A DNA stretch of 64,000 nt from Dyella jiangningensis (GTDB lineage: Bacteria > Pseudomonadota > Gammaproteobacteria > Xanthomonadales > Rhodanobacteraceae). The position numbers and the translations under genes were made by a program. The notes below the pieces were generated by a model. It saw nothing but the letters and a program-made list of their open reading frames with translations, had not been told where the DNA came from and did not search any database. This document shows positions 43,086 through 51,450 of this stretch, one piece after another. The stretch lies in assembly GCA_000632805.1 (NCBI GenBank), contig CP007444.1, forward strand, positions 3,708,772 through 3,772,771, given 5' to 3'. Every line of letters begins with the position of its first letter. Positions within the stretch are counted from its first letter, which is position 1.

Positions 43086-43460
43086 TTCTTTGATCCTTTG
43101 TCAGACGTAGTAGATTGCCGCAAGCGCGCGAAGGTGGAGGCAAACCTGCTCACTAGCCGAACATAAATCTTCAACGGGCTTCCCAGAGCAGAAGCCTTAT
43201 GTGGCTCTTCTATCGCACGGCAATTTCTTAGGCTTCGTACCTCAATGCCTGCAACACAGGCTTGGCTGCCTGCAGATTAAAGAAACTAGGGTCAGAGTCG
43301 ACTTTCTGGAAAAGTACAGTCTGACCCCTGTTTTGTCAGTCTGTCAGGGTTGGCTGAGATGGGTGTCCGGCAGGACGTGGGCGAATATGACAGCGCTTGG
43401 CTATTCAAATGTCGGCGCGCTTCCGGAGTAAGACTGACGGGGCCGCGTACCCCTCTCGCC
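43086..43460. other. intergenic region with repeats
   Basis: No gene is supported. It holds the GGGTCAGAG hairpin repeat (43289-43327) and, at 43340-43371, a near-copy of the TCTGTCAGGGTT block from 41.1 kb. Confidence 0.5.
43289..43327 (+). repeat. GGGTCAGAG hairpin repeat
   Basis: GGGTCAGA ... TCTGACCC, with an inner GACTTTC/GAAAAGT pairing. It is the same family as 39190-39240 and 40068-40100. Confidence 0.75.
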
Positions 43461-43769
43461 TCACCCTTTACTCAACTCATCCACTTTCGACCAATCCAAA
43501 ACCTCTCGAACCATTGGCCAAGCTCTGGACGTCCTCAGAAAGCCACCCGTGTCTCTGAGCACGATAAGCAAGTAGCCCAGAGCAAACGCCCATGCAAAAA
43601 GAGGCGACCGCAAATGGATCATTGCTGCGACTGACAGTCCACCGATGACCAATATGAAGACATAGAGGCGCCAGTTAAAAAGAAATAGCGCGAGCACAGA
43701 CATGTCACGATCGCGAAAGTGCACGTAGAGTTCTAATTGCCGCTTCTGTGTTCGATTCATCATGCCCAT
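43461..43769 (-). CDS. hypothetical small membrane protein
   Basis: A 102-residue protein with two or three hydrophobic segments (WRLYVFILVIGGLSVAAMIH and LFAWAFALGYLLIVL) and short basic ends. No family is recognised. It lies about 90 bases downstream of a larger four-helix membrane protein on the same strand, so they may work as a pair. The start is uncertain among 43769, 43763 and 43760. Confidence 0.6.
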   Translation of the reverse strand: MGMMNRTQKRQLELYVHFRDRDMSVLALFLFNWRLYVFILVIGGLSVAAMIHLRSPLFAWAFALGYLLIVLRDTGGFLRTSRAWPMVREVLDWSKVDELSKG

Positions 43770-43859
43770 CCAGGAATATAAGCGACATCTTCGCCACCGA
43801 CTCGTTTGGCTCGCTCAGCGCTGCGCACTACCGGCGATGGGGCGCTAGCCTCAGCCGTA

Positions 43860-44570
43860 TTACTGCGGACTCAGAACAACACAGCGCTCCGATTCTTTAC
43901 CAGTATCAGTCGCTGGACTCGGCTCAATGCACGCTTCCGTGAGCAAGATTTCGTACAGGTCAACGCGACCTTTCAGTCCAGCTAGCCACCATGCACCGAG
44001 ATAGACGAGCAAAAGCATCCACAACAGCAGCCCGCCAACCATGTGGACTCGACCAAGCGCCTCCCAGTCACCAAACTCCCAGTCTTTGAACTGCAGATAG
44101 AGCACACCAAGTACGGGAAGCACACCCAAGCGCTCCACGCCACCGACAACCAGACCAAATCGATAGGCAAATGTCGCCTTACGTCCCTGCAAAAATCGAA
44201 GACGGCGGGCTCGCTCCTCATGTGGAAACGTTCGTACCCAAGTGAGCACCTGCTGGAACTCGTCAAAGTCACGATCAAGATCGGACGCGAAACCCACGTA
44301 CTTGTGCGCCAAAGTCGCCCATTCGCACCGAACAAGGCAGATCACGCTCACTAGCAATCCGACAAGCTCGAGTATCAGACCCGTCTGAACGATACGGAGT
44401 CCGGTCAAGCCACCAACCAACGTGCCTACCAAGGAGGCGATACCCGCCAAGAAGAAACCAGGAGCGAAAGACCATCGCTCAAGCGCCTTGGGGGAGGGGT
44501 CCGCAGTATTGAGCAGCGCCTGATTTATGCGCCGCTCTACCAGCGCGAAATCCAGCGACTGGTGCGACAT
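43860..44570 (-). CDS. hypothetical four-helix membrane protein in the defence island
   Basis: A 236-residue protein with a cytosolic N-terminal 35 residues, two adjacent helices (FFLAGIASLVGTLVGGLTGL and ILELVGLLVSVICLV), about 75 cytosolic residues rich in charged helices (DLDRDFDEFQQVLTWVRTFPHEERARRLRF), and two more helices (GVLPVLGVLYLQF and GGLLLWMLLLVYLGAWWLAG). The family is not recognised. AAGGAGGTCAT before the ATG is a very strong ribosome site. Its place between an OLD gene and the ATPase/DUF4435 pair suggests a defence role; this is inference only. Confidence 0.68.
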   Translation of the reverse strand: MSHQSLDFALVERRINQALLNTADPSPKALERWSFAPGFFLAGIASLVGTLVGGLTGLRIVQTGLILELVGLLVSVICLVRCEWATLAHKYVGFASDLDRDFDEFQQVLTWVRTFPHEERARRLRFLQGRKATFAYRFGLVVGGVERLGVLPVLGVLYLQFKDWEFGDWEALGRVHMVGGLLLWMLLLVYLGAWWLAGLKGRVDLYEILLTEACIEPSPATDTGKESERCVVLSPQ

Positions 44571-44746
44571 ATGACCTCCTTTTCACGAGCGATAGGCTCA
44601 GTCAGTCGCGGGCCAGCACGTCAGGAGGCCACCTGTCCTGAAACCTTCCGTACCGTCTTACCCGCGAATATCAGTCGGTTCCGTGCCACCTACCCAGTAA
44701 GTGCATGCTGAGCTCGGCTTTCTCTCGCAGATCTAGGCTGCTTGAT

Positions 44747-45589
44747 CTAGGCAACAACCGATCTCAGATCTGAAAATTCTGCAATATCACACCTTCGAGC
44801 CAATCGAAGTTTGAACTTCTTGTGATCCATTGGAGCGTATCCGCCTTTGCGCTGGAGGCGCTTCTTCAATAAGGGCATGAATACAGCTTTGGCAGAGAGC
44901 CCTCTAAAACTGGCATCGGCAGGCACTTTGGGACGAAATACGTTTACCAGCCCATCCATTGCTCCTTCGCCCTGACGATCGTCGACTGCGCTCCGATATT
45001 TTGCGATCAACCCAGCAACCTTCTCAGCGTCAACCTGATCCGGGAACTCACCCTCGATCTCACGCAGGTCAAAATTGACTGACGGCAGACTACAGTTAAG
45101 TTTCTTGCCCGCAGCCAGGAAGAGAACCAGATCGCCTAGCGACGACGCCAAGCGCTCTCGCCAAGCAGCAAGATCTAACTTTTTTTCTATGTCGACGACT
45201 TCGAGCTCAATATCTTCCTCGTCAAGGATATCGACGACAGCATCAAGATCAACCAAGTAGTTCTCAATGCAATAACGTTTCAGCTTGTAGAGCCTGCGAA
45301 GATCGCCGTCCGAGTCACCCGTAATACAGTCATAATCTCCGTCGATTATGTATATCGCAGGCCTAGGCCGATCCCCCTGATCCGCCTTACAACGCTCAGT
45401 AACTGCCCTCCGCCCCCCCAGGGGAAATACCTGGGAAACCTTGACGGCACCATCAAAGACTCTATTAAGAATTGAAACATATATCTTTCTAGAGCCCTCC
45501 AATGTGTCTTCTATATAGACGTCAATGTCATTGAAGTCCGAGTAAAAAACCGACTTCGCATAAAGAGAGGCCGCGCTTCGGGCAAGCAT
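44747..45589 (-). CDS. DUF4435 protein, probable PARIS AriB-like nuclease
   Basis: A 280-residue DUF4435 protein with a TOPRIM-like core. SDFNDIDVYIEDTLEGSRK starts the domain (acidic Glu-Asp). IYIIDGDYDCITGDSDGD gives the paired Asp and LKRYCIENYLVD the conserved helix. In PARIS systems the DUF4435 protein AriB is a toxin nuclease released from the ATPase AriA when a phage anti-restriction protein is sensed. Its ATG comes one base after the ATPase stop, so the two are coupled. Family assignment rests on motifs and gene order. Confidence 0.82.
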   Translation of the reverse strand: MLARSAASLYAKSVFYSDFNDIDVYIEDTLEGSRKIYVSILNRVFDGAVKVSQVFPLGGRRAVTERCKADQGDRPRPAIYIIDGDYDCITGDSDGDLRRLYKLKRYCIENYLVDLDAVVDILDEEDIELEVVDIEKKLDLAAWRERLASSLGDLVLFLAAGKKLNCSLPSVNFDLREIEGEFPDQVDAEKVAGLIAKYRSAVDDRQGEGAMDGLVNVFRPKVPADASFRGLSAKAVFMPLLKKRLQRKGGYAPMDHKKFKLRLARRCDIAEFSDLRSVVA

Positions 45590-45590
45590 C

Positions 45591-46952
45591 TCAGTTGAAA
45601 CTCTTACAATGATGAATCAATTCACCAACGATCTCGGGTGAATGAGTGGCCACAATGATTTGAGCCTTCGGGCTACTTTCAATCATTTTCTCCAAAAGCG
45701 CTTCCTGCCAGCGCAAATGAAGCGACAACTCCGGCTCATCAATGATGAAGACGTTACTCTTGTCCGCAAATGCGTTGAAGTAAAGATGGGCGAAGATTAT
45801 TAGCAATTGACGTTCACCTGAACTGAGAGCATCAACTGGGATCTCCTGCCCTCCAGCCCTCGTGACTCTTAAGAGACCCACGCCATCGATGGCTACTTCT
45901 TTCCGAGAGTCAGCAAAGAAGGAATTAATGCATTTAAGGAAAGCATCAAATTTCTGCGTAAGAGCTGCGGAGCGCTGATTGAACTCTCTCACAGCGTCAA
46001 CTTGCTGCTTCAATCGACGAAGGGTTGCCCGATTGAGCATAGCTTCGAACACATCCCCCCCATCGAATTCTTTCTTCTCGATTCGCACCCTCGACAGCCT
46101 TTCCGCAAGGTCCACGACCCTTTCGAAGAACGGATTCAGCTCCTTGCTGGCATCTCCTCTGTCGATACCCACGGAGACCATGGCATTCAATAGATCATCG
46201 CGCTGCTGCTGCAGGTTTTCTTTAGTAAAGGATTCCTCTGGAAGCGAAAATGTCGAGCCATCGCTTTCGAAATTCACATATTCGAAACCAGTCAAAAGAA
46301 GCTTCTTACGAAGCCGCTCGGCATGCTGGTCCCGTATCTGACGAATTCTTCGATAAGCTCGCTGTAATAGGCCGAGAGTCTCAACTAGGCCCTCTGTGAG
46401 GGTTCCTCGCGCAGCCCGTTCCATGCGGCGAAGCGCGTGATTGTTGAGGAGAAAATCCTCTGCAGCAGCTTCCCCAACCCCGTCGTCGGTGTTTGCAAGG
46501 CCGCGCCGATCTAATCCAAGAAAGACCGGCAAGCTAACTTCGCTTATCGCCCTGTGAATGGGGTCTTCGGCGTACTTTACCCTGAGAACGCGGCTTGTCT
46601 CGAGCGCTCTACGCGACGGCGGCAGCGACGACTCGATAGTAGCCAACACTCCTAGAGGAACAACAAGTTCTCCCGACTCTGCTGAGTAAGTCAAGGTAAG
46701 ATATTCTTTTGCCTTTCTTGCCCTGACCGTTTTTTGAATTCCGTTGCCTTCTTCAAAAATCAGGTGAACTTCTTGGAAATCAATGGAAAGCAAGTCTGAG
46801 AGGGACGGGCTCAATAGTGCTTGTATTAGTTTGAGCACAGTCGTTTTGCCAGACCCATTGGGGCCGACAAATATCACGGGACTGGTGTCGAAATCCGCAC
46901 TAAGATTCAGGTATCCGTAGACACCCTTGGCTTCAAAGTATTTTATTTTCAA
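45591..46952 (-). CDS. AAA ATPase, probable PARIS AriA-like sensor
   Basis: A 453-residue ABC/RecF-like AAA ATPase. It has Walker A GPNGSGKTTVLK at residues 30-41, a helical insertion of about 200 residues, the ABC signature DALSSGERQLLIIF near 375, Walker B VFIIDEPELSLH near 403 and the switch His in IVATHSPEI. Together with the downstream DUF4435 gene the layout matches PARIS (AriA then AriB), closer to the AAA_21 variety. An OLD-like or Septu-like ATPase would be the alternative. The gene looks AT-richer than the surrounding chromosome, which suggests recent acquisition. Confidence 0.8.
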   Translation of the reverse strand: MKIKYFEAKGVYGYLNLSADFDTSPVIFVGPNGSGKTTVLKLIQALLSPSLSDLLSIDFQEVHLIFEEGNGIQKTVRARKAKEYLTLTYSAESGELVVPLGVLATIESSLPPSRRALETSRVLRVKYAEDPIHRAISEVSLPVFLGLDRRGLANTDDGVGEAAAEDFLLNNHALRRMERAARGTLTEGLVETLGLLQRAYRRIRQIRDQHAERLRKKLLLTGFEYVNFESDGSTFSLPEESFTKENLQQQRDDLLNAMVSVGIDRGDASKELNPFFERVVDLAERLSRVRIEKKEFDGGDVFEAMLNRATLRRLKQQVDAVREFNQRSAALTQKFDAFLKCINSFFADSRKEVAIDGVGLLRVTRAGGQEIPVDALSSGERQLLIIFAHLYFNAFADKSNVFIIDEPELSLHLRWQEALLEKMIESSPKAQIIVATHSPEIVGELIHHCKSFN

Positions 46953-47143
46953 GAAAGTCCCCTGTTTCGGCTCAGCAGTTAGTCAAGCACTTGCTGATTT
47001 AGCACCGTATATCCTATTGCGTCCTCTACTAGCCACGCCGCACATCCCGCGGAGGGCAATGCCTACTCCTCCGCGCTACATGGCGAGGGCAATACTAAAG
47101 CTGCCGCCATGACCTTTGTATCCGGCCATGTAGTCTAGTAGAC

Positions 47144-47176
47144 AAAAAAAGGGCGGCATTCCTGCCGCCCTTTTTT
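47144..47176. terminator. rho-independent terminator after nrdJb
   Basis: AAAAAAGGGCGGCA-TTCC-TGCCGCCCTTTTTT, a long perfect stem between the end of nrdJb and the ATPase promoter. It works in either direction. Confidence 0.9.
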
Positions 47177-47201
47177 CCATTCGGCGCTTATGCGCAGAAC
47201 T

Positions 47202-47945
47202 TTAACCGCACTTGCTATACCCACAATTCAAGCAAGTCTGGCAGCCGTCCATCAGCACCAGCGCCTGGGTGTTGCACTTGGCGCAAAGGGTGGCGCCGGG
47301 CGGGAAGCCGGTGGCGCTTGTGGATTCGGTGCTGGCTTCGGTGGCCGGGGTGGCCTTTTTGCCGTTGGCGGCGGCTTCATAAGCCGCGCGCTTTTCGGCG
47401 ACGAGCTTGCGGGTGCTCTCGTCCATCTCAGGGTCGTGGATCAGGCCGATCATCTTCATGTGCTGCTCGATGACCGCGCCGATCTCGGCGACGATGCTGG
47501 GCATGTAGACGCCGCCGGCCTTGAAGTAGCCGCCGCGCGGGTCGAACACGGCCTTCATCTCTTCGACCAGGAAGGTGACGTCGCCGCCCTTGCGGAACAC
47601 GGCGGAGATGATGCGGGTGAGCGCCACGATCCACTGGAAGTGGTCCATGTTCTTCGAGTTGATGAAGATCTCGAAGGGGCGGCGCTGCTCATACTGGGTG
47701 CCGGCGTTGAGCACGATGTCGTTGACGGTGACGTACAACGCGTGTTCGAACAGCGGCGACTTGATCTTGTAGGTGGAGCCGATGAGCGTCTCGGGGCGCT
47801 CCAGGCTCTCGTGCATCTGGATCACTTCCGCCTTGGGCGCCTCTTTCTCTTTGGCGGCAGGTGCGGGAGCGGCGGCGGGCGCGGCCTTGTCCTCGGGCTT
47901 GACGACGTTGTAGCCCTTGATCTTCTTTTCGATCTTGATCGCCAT
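47202..47945 (-). CDS. nrdJb: NrdJb, accessory part of split class II ribonucleotide reductase
   Basis: A 247-residue protein. An Ala/Pro-rich linker after residue 20 leads into a domain (SLERPETLIGSTYKIKSP ... FEIFINSKNMDHFQWIVALTRIISAVFRKGGD) typical of the C-terminal part of class II reductases. It ends in a Cys-rich tail, CAKC ... CQTCLNCGYSKCG, which can bind zinc and hold the redox-active Cys pair. In Pseudomonas, NrdJa and NrdJb together form the active B12-dependent enzyme. Here the two genes are separated by a histone H1-like gene. A strong terminator follows. Confidence 0.88.
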   Translation of the reverse strand: MAIKIEKKIKGYNVVKPEDKAAPAAAPAPAAKEKEAPKAEVIQMHESLERPETLIGSTYKIKSPLFEHALYVTVNDIVLNAGTQYEQRRPFEIFINSKNMDHFQWIVALTRIISAVFRKGGDVTFLVEEMKAVFDPRGGYFKAGGVYMPSIVAEIGAVIEQHMKMIGLIHDPEMDESTRKLVAEKRAAYEAAANGKKATPATEASTESTSATGFPPGATLCAKCNTQALVLMDGCQTCLNCGYSKCG

Positions 47946-48169
47946 AGTGTGTGCTTCTTTTCGAGTAGTTGGCGGCGCGCGCGACGACTTGGGTTATCGA
48001 CAGGCCGGTCATGGTCCCGATTTGGGGACTCGGTCCAGGTGCTTAAAGGCGCTGGACGCCGGCGTTGGCCGGAATGACGAGACGGATGTGTCCGGTCCTT
48101 GCTTGCACTGTCGGTGACGCTGGAGCGATACGGCCCGGCGAATGGACGCCGGGCCGTACCGGTTACAAC

Positions 48170-48760
48170 TTACTTGCGGCGGGCGGCTTTCTTGGCCGGC
48201 TTGCGCACGGCCTTCTTCACGCCTGCCTTCTTGCTGGCAGTGGACCTCTTGACCGCCTTGGCGGCCTTCTTACCGGCGGCCTTACGGGCCGTCTTCTTGA
48301 CTGCGGCCTTCTTGGCCGTCTTCTTGCTGCTGACCTTGCGAGCAACCTTCTTGGCGGCCGACTTGCGCACGGCCTTCTTGGCGACCTTGCGAGCGACCTT
48401 CTTGGCGGCGGCCTTCTTCACCACGCGCTTCTTGGCGGCGGCCTTCTTGGCGACCTTGCGGGCGCCCTTCTTGGCAGCGGCCTTCTTCACCGCCTTCTTG
48501 GCGACCTTCTTGGCGGCAGCCTTCTTCACGGTCTTCTTGGCAGCCTTCTTGGCGGTCTTCTTGGCCGAAGCCTTCTTGACTGCCTTCTTTGCCGCTGCCT
48601 TCTTGGCCGGAGCTGCCTTCTTGGCCGGAGCCGACTTCTTCTTGGCACGGGCCTTCTTGGGGGCGGCTGCCGAGGTCATTTCGACCACGGGAACCTCCAC
48701 CGGCGCGTCAACAACCTGTGCGGCTTCTTCTTTCACTTCGAAATCAGTATCGATAGACAT
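48170..48760 (-). CDS. lysine-rich histone H1-like DNA-binding protein
   Basis: A 196-residue protein: an acidic N-terminus of about 30 residues (MSIDTDFEVKEEAAQ...), then some 150 residues of AKKA, VKKA, KKVA-type repeats ending in PAKKAARRK. Such histone H1-like or AlgP-like proteins bind DNA through the basic tail and condense the nucleoid or affect transcription. The repetitive codons make the tail prone to length change. It lies between nrdJa and nrdJb on the same strand, so it may be co-transcribed with the reductase. Confidence 0.9.
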   Translation of the reverse strand: MSIDTDFEVKEEAAQVVDAPVEVPVVEMTSAAAPKKARAKKKSAPAKKAAPAKKAAAKKAVKKASAKKTAKKAAKKTVKKAAAKKVAKKAVKKAAAKKGARKVAKKAAAKKRVVKKAAAKKVARKVAKKAVRKSAAKKVARKVSSKKTAKKAAVKKTARKAAGKKAAKAVKRSTASKKAGVKKAVRKPAKKAARRK

Positions 48761-48874
48761 GCGGGTAATCCCCTCCGACGTGGATTTGGATCTTGTAGTG
48801 AGCCTTGCCTCAAGGCATCCGGAACGACTCTTACAAGCGTGCCGGAACCTGAGCACCAGGTCCCGGCGACGATA

Positions 48875-51019
48875 TTAGAACTTTCCGTAATACCCTTCCT
48901 TCAAGGCATCGAACAAATTGGCGGCCGTGTGCATTTCGCCGTCGTACTCCACTTCTTCGTTGCCTTTCAGTTCCACAACGCTACCGTCTTCCAATTCGAA
49001 GCGGTAGAGGGTGCTCTCAAGATCGGCTTCCTTCACCAGCACGCCCTGGAATGCAGCGGGGTTGAATCGGAAGGTGGTGCAGCCCTTGAGGCCCTGCTTG
49101 TAAGCGTAGAAGTAGATGTCCTTGAAGTCTTCATACGGATAGTCGGTGGGGACGTTCGCCGTCTTGGAGATGGACGAATCGACCCAGCGCTGCGCGGCGG
49201 CCTGGATATCGACGTGCTCCTTGGGCGAGATGTCGTCGGCGGACACGAAGTATTCGGGCAGCTTGGACTTCGGGTCGTCGGAGAACGGCAGGGCGTCGGC
49301 GTTGATGAGCGCGCGGTAGGCCAGCAGCTCGTAGCTGTAGACCTCCACCTTTTCCTTGGTCTTGCGGCCCTCACGGATCACGTTGCGCGAGTAGTGATGG
49401 GCAAAGCTGGGCTCGATGCCGTTGCTGGCGTTGTTGGCCAGGGACAGCGAGATGGTGCCGGTGGGCGCGATGGAGCTGTGATGGGTGAAGCGGGCGCCGG
49501 TTTCGGCGAGCTCGGCCACCAGGTTCGGGGCCACCTCGGCCACGCGCTGCATGTAGCGGCTGTACTTGGCGTGCAGCACTCGGCCAGGGATGGAGTCGCC
49601 GACCTTGTAGCCGTCGGTGACCATCTCGGGACGCTTGCGCAGCATGTCGCCGGTGACGGTGTAGTCGCGCGTCAGCACCGGGGCGGGGCCCTTCTCCTTG
49701 GCGAGGTCGAGGGCGACTTCCCAGCCGGCCACGGCCATCTCGCGGGAGACGTCTTCGGTGAAGGACACGGACTCGGCGGTGCCGTAGCGCATCTTGAGCA
49801 TGGTGAGCGTGGTGCCCAGGCCGAGGAAGCCCATGCCGTGGCGACGCTTGGAGAGGATCTCGTTGCGCTGCTGCTCGAGCGGCAGGCCGTTGATCTCCAC
49901 CACGTTGTCGAGCATGCGGGTGAACACCTTGACCACTTCGCGGTATTCGTCCCAGTCGAAACGGGCCTTGGGGCCGAACGGGTCGCGCACGAAGGTGGTG
50001 AGGTTGATCGAACCCAGCAGGCACGAGCCGTACGGCGGCAGGGGCTGCTCGCCGCAGGGGTTGGTGGCGCGGATGTGCTCGCACCACCAGTTGTTGTTCA
50101 TCTCGTTGACCTTGTCGATCAGGATGAAACCCGGCTCGGCGAAGTCATAGGTGGACACCATGATCATGTCCCACAGGTGCCGCGCGCGGATGTGGCCGTA
50201 GATCTTGCAGGCCACCAGGCCGTCTTCGCGCTCCACGTAGTTTTCGTGGGTGGGCCACTCGCGCCACACGACCTTGGCGGGGTCGGTGAGGTCGATCTCG
50301 TCCTGTTCCTTGACGTGCACCGGGAACACCAGCGGCCAGTCCTGGTCGTGCTCCACCGCCTGCATGAAGCCGTCGGTGATGAGCAGGGACAGGTTGAACT
50401 GGCGCAGGCGGCCGTCTTCGCGCTTGGCGCGGATGAATTCCTTCACGTCCGGATGGGCCACGTCGAACGTGCCCATCTGCGCACCGCGGCGACCGCCGGC
50501 GGAGGAGACGGTGAAGCACATCTTGTCGTAGATATCCATGAAGGACAGCGGGCCGGACGTATAGGCGCCAGCGCCCGACACGTACGCGCCGCGCGGACGC
50601 AGCGTGCTGAACTCGTAGCCGATGCCGCAACCGGCCTTCAGCGTGAGGCCGGCCTCGTGCACCTTCTCCAGGATGTCGTCCATGGAGTCGCGGATGGTGC
50701 CCGACACCGTGCAGTTGATGGTGGAGGTGGCCGGCTTGTGCTCCAGCGCGCCCGCGTTGGACGTGATGCGGCCAGCCGGGATGGCACCACGGCGCAGCGC
50801 CCACAGGAAGCGTTCGTTCCAGTGCTCGCGCAGCTCGGGAGTGGTTTCCACCTCGGAAAGAGCGCGGGCGACGCGCTGGTAGGTTTCGTCGACACTGCCG
50901 TCGACGGGCTCGCCGGACTTCGCCTTGAGACGGTACTTCTTGTCCCAGATGTCGTAGGACGCCGGCTGCAGCGGAATGTTGGTGTCGCGATTTACGGCTG
51001 GTGCACGCATGGTGCTCAT
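48875..51019 (-). CDS. nrdJa: NrdJa, adenosylcobalamin-dependent (class II) ribonucleotide reductase catalytic subunit
   Basis: A 714-residue class II ribonucleotide reductase, which makes deoxynucleotides with an adenosylcobalamin radical and needs no oxygen. Visible features are TSTINCTVSGTI (first active-site Cys), the radical-site signature ATNPCGEQPLPPYGSC with the thiyl Cys and Glu, HGMGFLGLGTTL, and the substrate loop IAPTGTISLSLANNASNGIEPSFA. The redox C-terminal tail is missing because it is carried by the separate NrdJb. AGGAAG precedes the ATG at 51019. A possible NrdR box lies about 200 bases upstream. Confidence 0.95.
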   Translation of the reverse strand: MSTMRAPAVNRDTNIPLQPASYDIWDKKYRLKAKSGEPVDGSVDETYQRVARALSEVETTPELREHWNERFLWALRRGAIPAGRITSNAGALEHKPATSTINCTVSGTIRDSMDDILEKVHEAGLTLKAGCGIGYEFSTLRPRGAYVSGAGAYTSGPLSFMDIYDKMCFTVSSAGGRRGAQMGTFDVAHPDVKEFIRAKREDGRLRQFNLSLLITDGFMQAVEHDQDWPLVFPVHVKEQDEIDLTDPAKVVWREWPTHENYVEREDGLVACKIYGHIRARHLWDMIMVSTYDFAEPGFILIDKVNEMNNNWWCEHIRATNPCGEQPLPPYGSCLLGSINLTTFVRDPFGPKARFDWDEYREVVKVFTRMLDNVVEINGLPLEQQRNEILSKRRHGMGFLGLGTTLTMLKMRYGTAESVSFTEDVSREMAVAGWEVALDLAKEKGPAPVLTRDYTVTGDMLRKRPEMVTDGYKVGDSIPGRVLHAKYSRYMQRVAEVAPNLVAELAETGARFTHHSSIAPTGTISLSLANNASNGIEPSFAHHYSRNVIREGRKTKEKVEVYSYELLAYRALINADALPFSDDPKSKLPEYFVSADDISPKEHVDIQAAAQRWVDSSISKTANVPTDYPYEDFKDIYFYAYKQGLKGCTTFRFNPAAFQGVLVKEADLESTLYRFELEDGSVVELKGNEEVEYDGEMHTAANLFDALKEGYYGKF

Positions 51020-51450
51020 CGGCTTCCTGACCTCCCGGTATGGCCTTTCGGCCCCGTCTTGGTTTCTTGTTTTATTCGGCTATGCCGCTCGCGTCAGTCA
51101 TGTGCCGGAGAAACCACATAGCCAGCACACTGCCCGACCTTTGCGCTCCCTGCCTGACCTTCGACAACTCCCCCAAGGCTGTATCCCCTGACACCAGCTC
51201 TTGGGTTTATTACCAGCGTCGTCACACAAGATGTTGTGGTCGCGAACGGAAGGGAAAGTTACCCCTCGGATGGTTGGTTGTAAAGTCTTTCCACGCGTCT
51301 TCGTTCCTGTTCCCAGGCTTGCTGCGAACGCATCCGCTGGATGCGTTGGGCACCGCGGTAGGCAACGGAGCAAAGGCCTGCGTCGCTGAGGAACCGCGCG
51401 CCGTGTTGCGAGTCGAACGACCGCCGATTCAAAGAGAAAAAGGAGCTCCC
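51020..51450. other. divergent promoter region between nrdJa and the Deg protease gene
   Basis: No gene is supported. It holds a candidate NrdR box (51224-51239) and presumably two promoters. I looked for a cobalamin riboswitch B12 box on the minus strand and did not find one. Confidence 0.5.
51224..51239. promoter_or_regulatory. candidate NrdR box
   Basis: ACACAAGATGTTGTGG, arms CACAA/TTGTG, resembles the 16-bp NrdR box (ACA-AT-rich centre-TGT). It is about 205 bases upstream of nrdJa. NrdR sites normally come in pairs and only one is seen, so confidence is low. Confidence 0.35.

Noticed and set aside
48065..51121. A 1018-codon open frame on the plus strand opposite nrdJa and the histone gene
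   Set aside because: It is antisense to well-supported genes; high-GC codon bias creates long shadow frames and the translation is His/Val/Gly-rich with no domain.
51020..51450. Cobalamin riboswitch in front of the B12-dependent reductase
   Set aside because: No B12-box-like sequence or suitable stems were seen on the minus strand.
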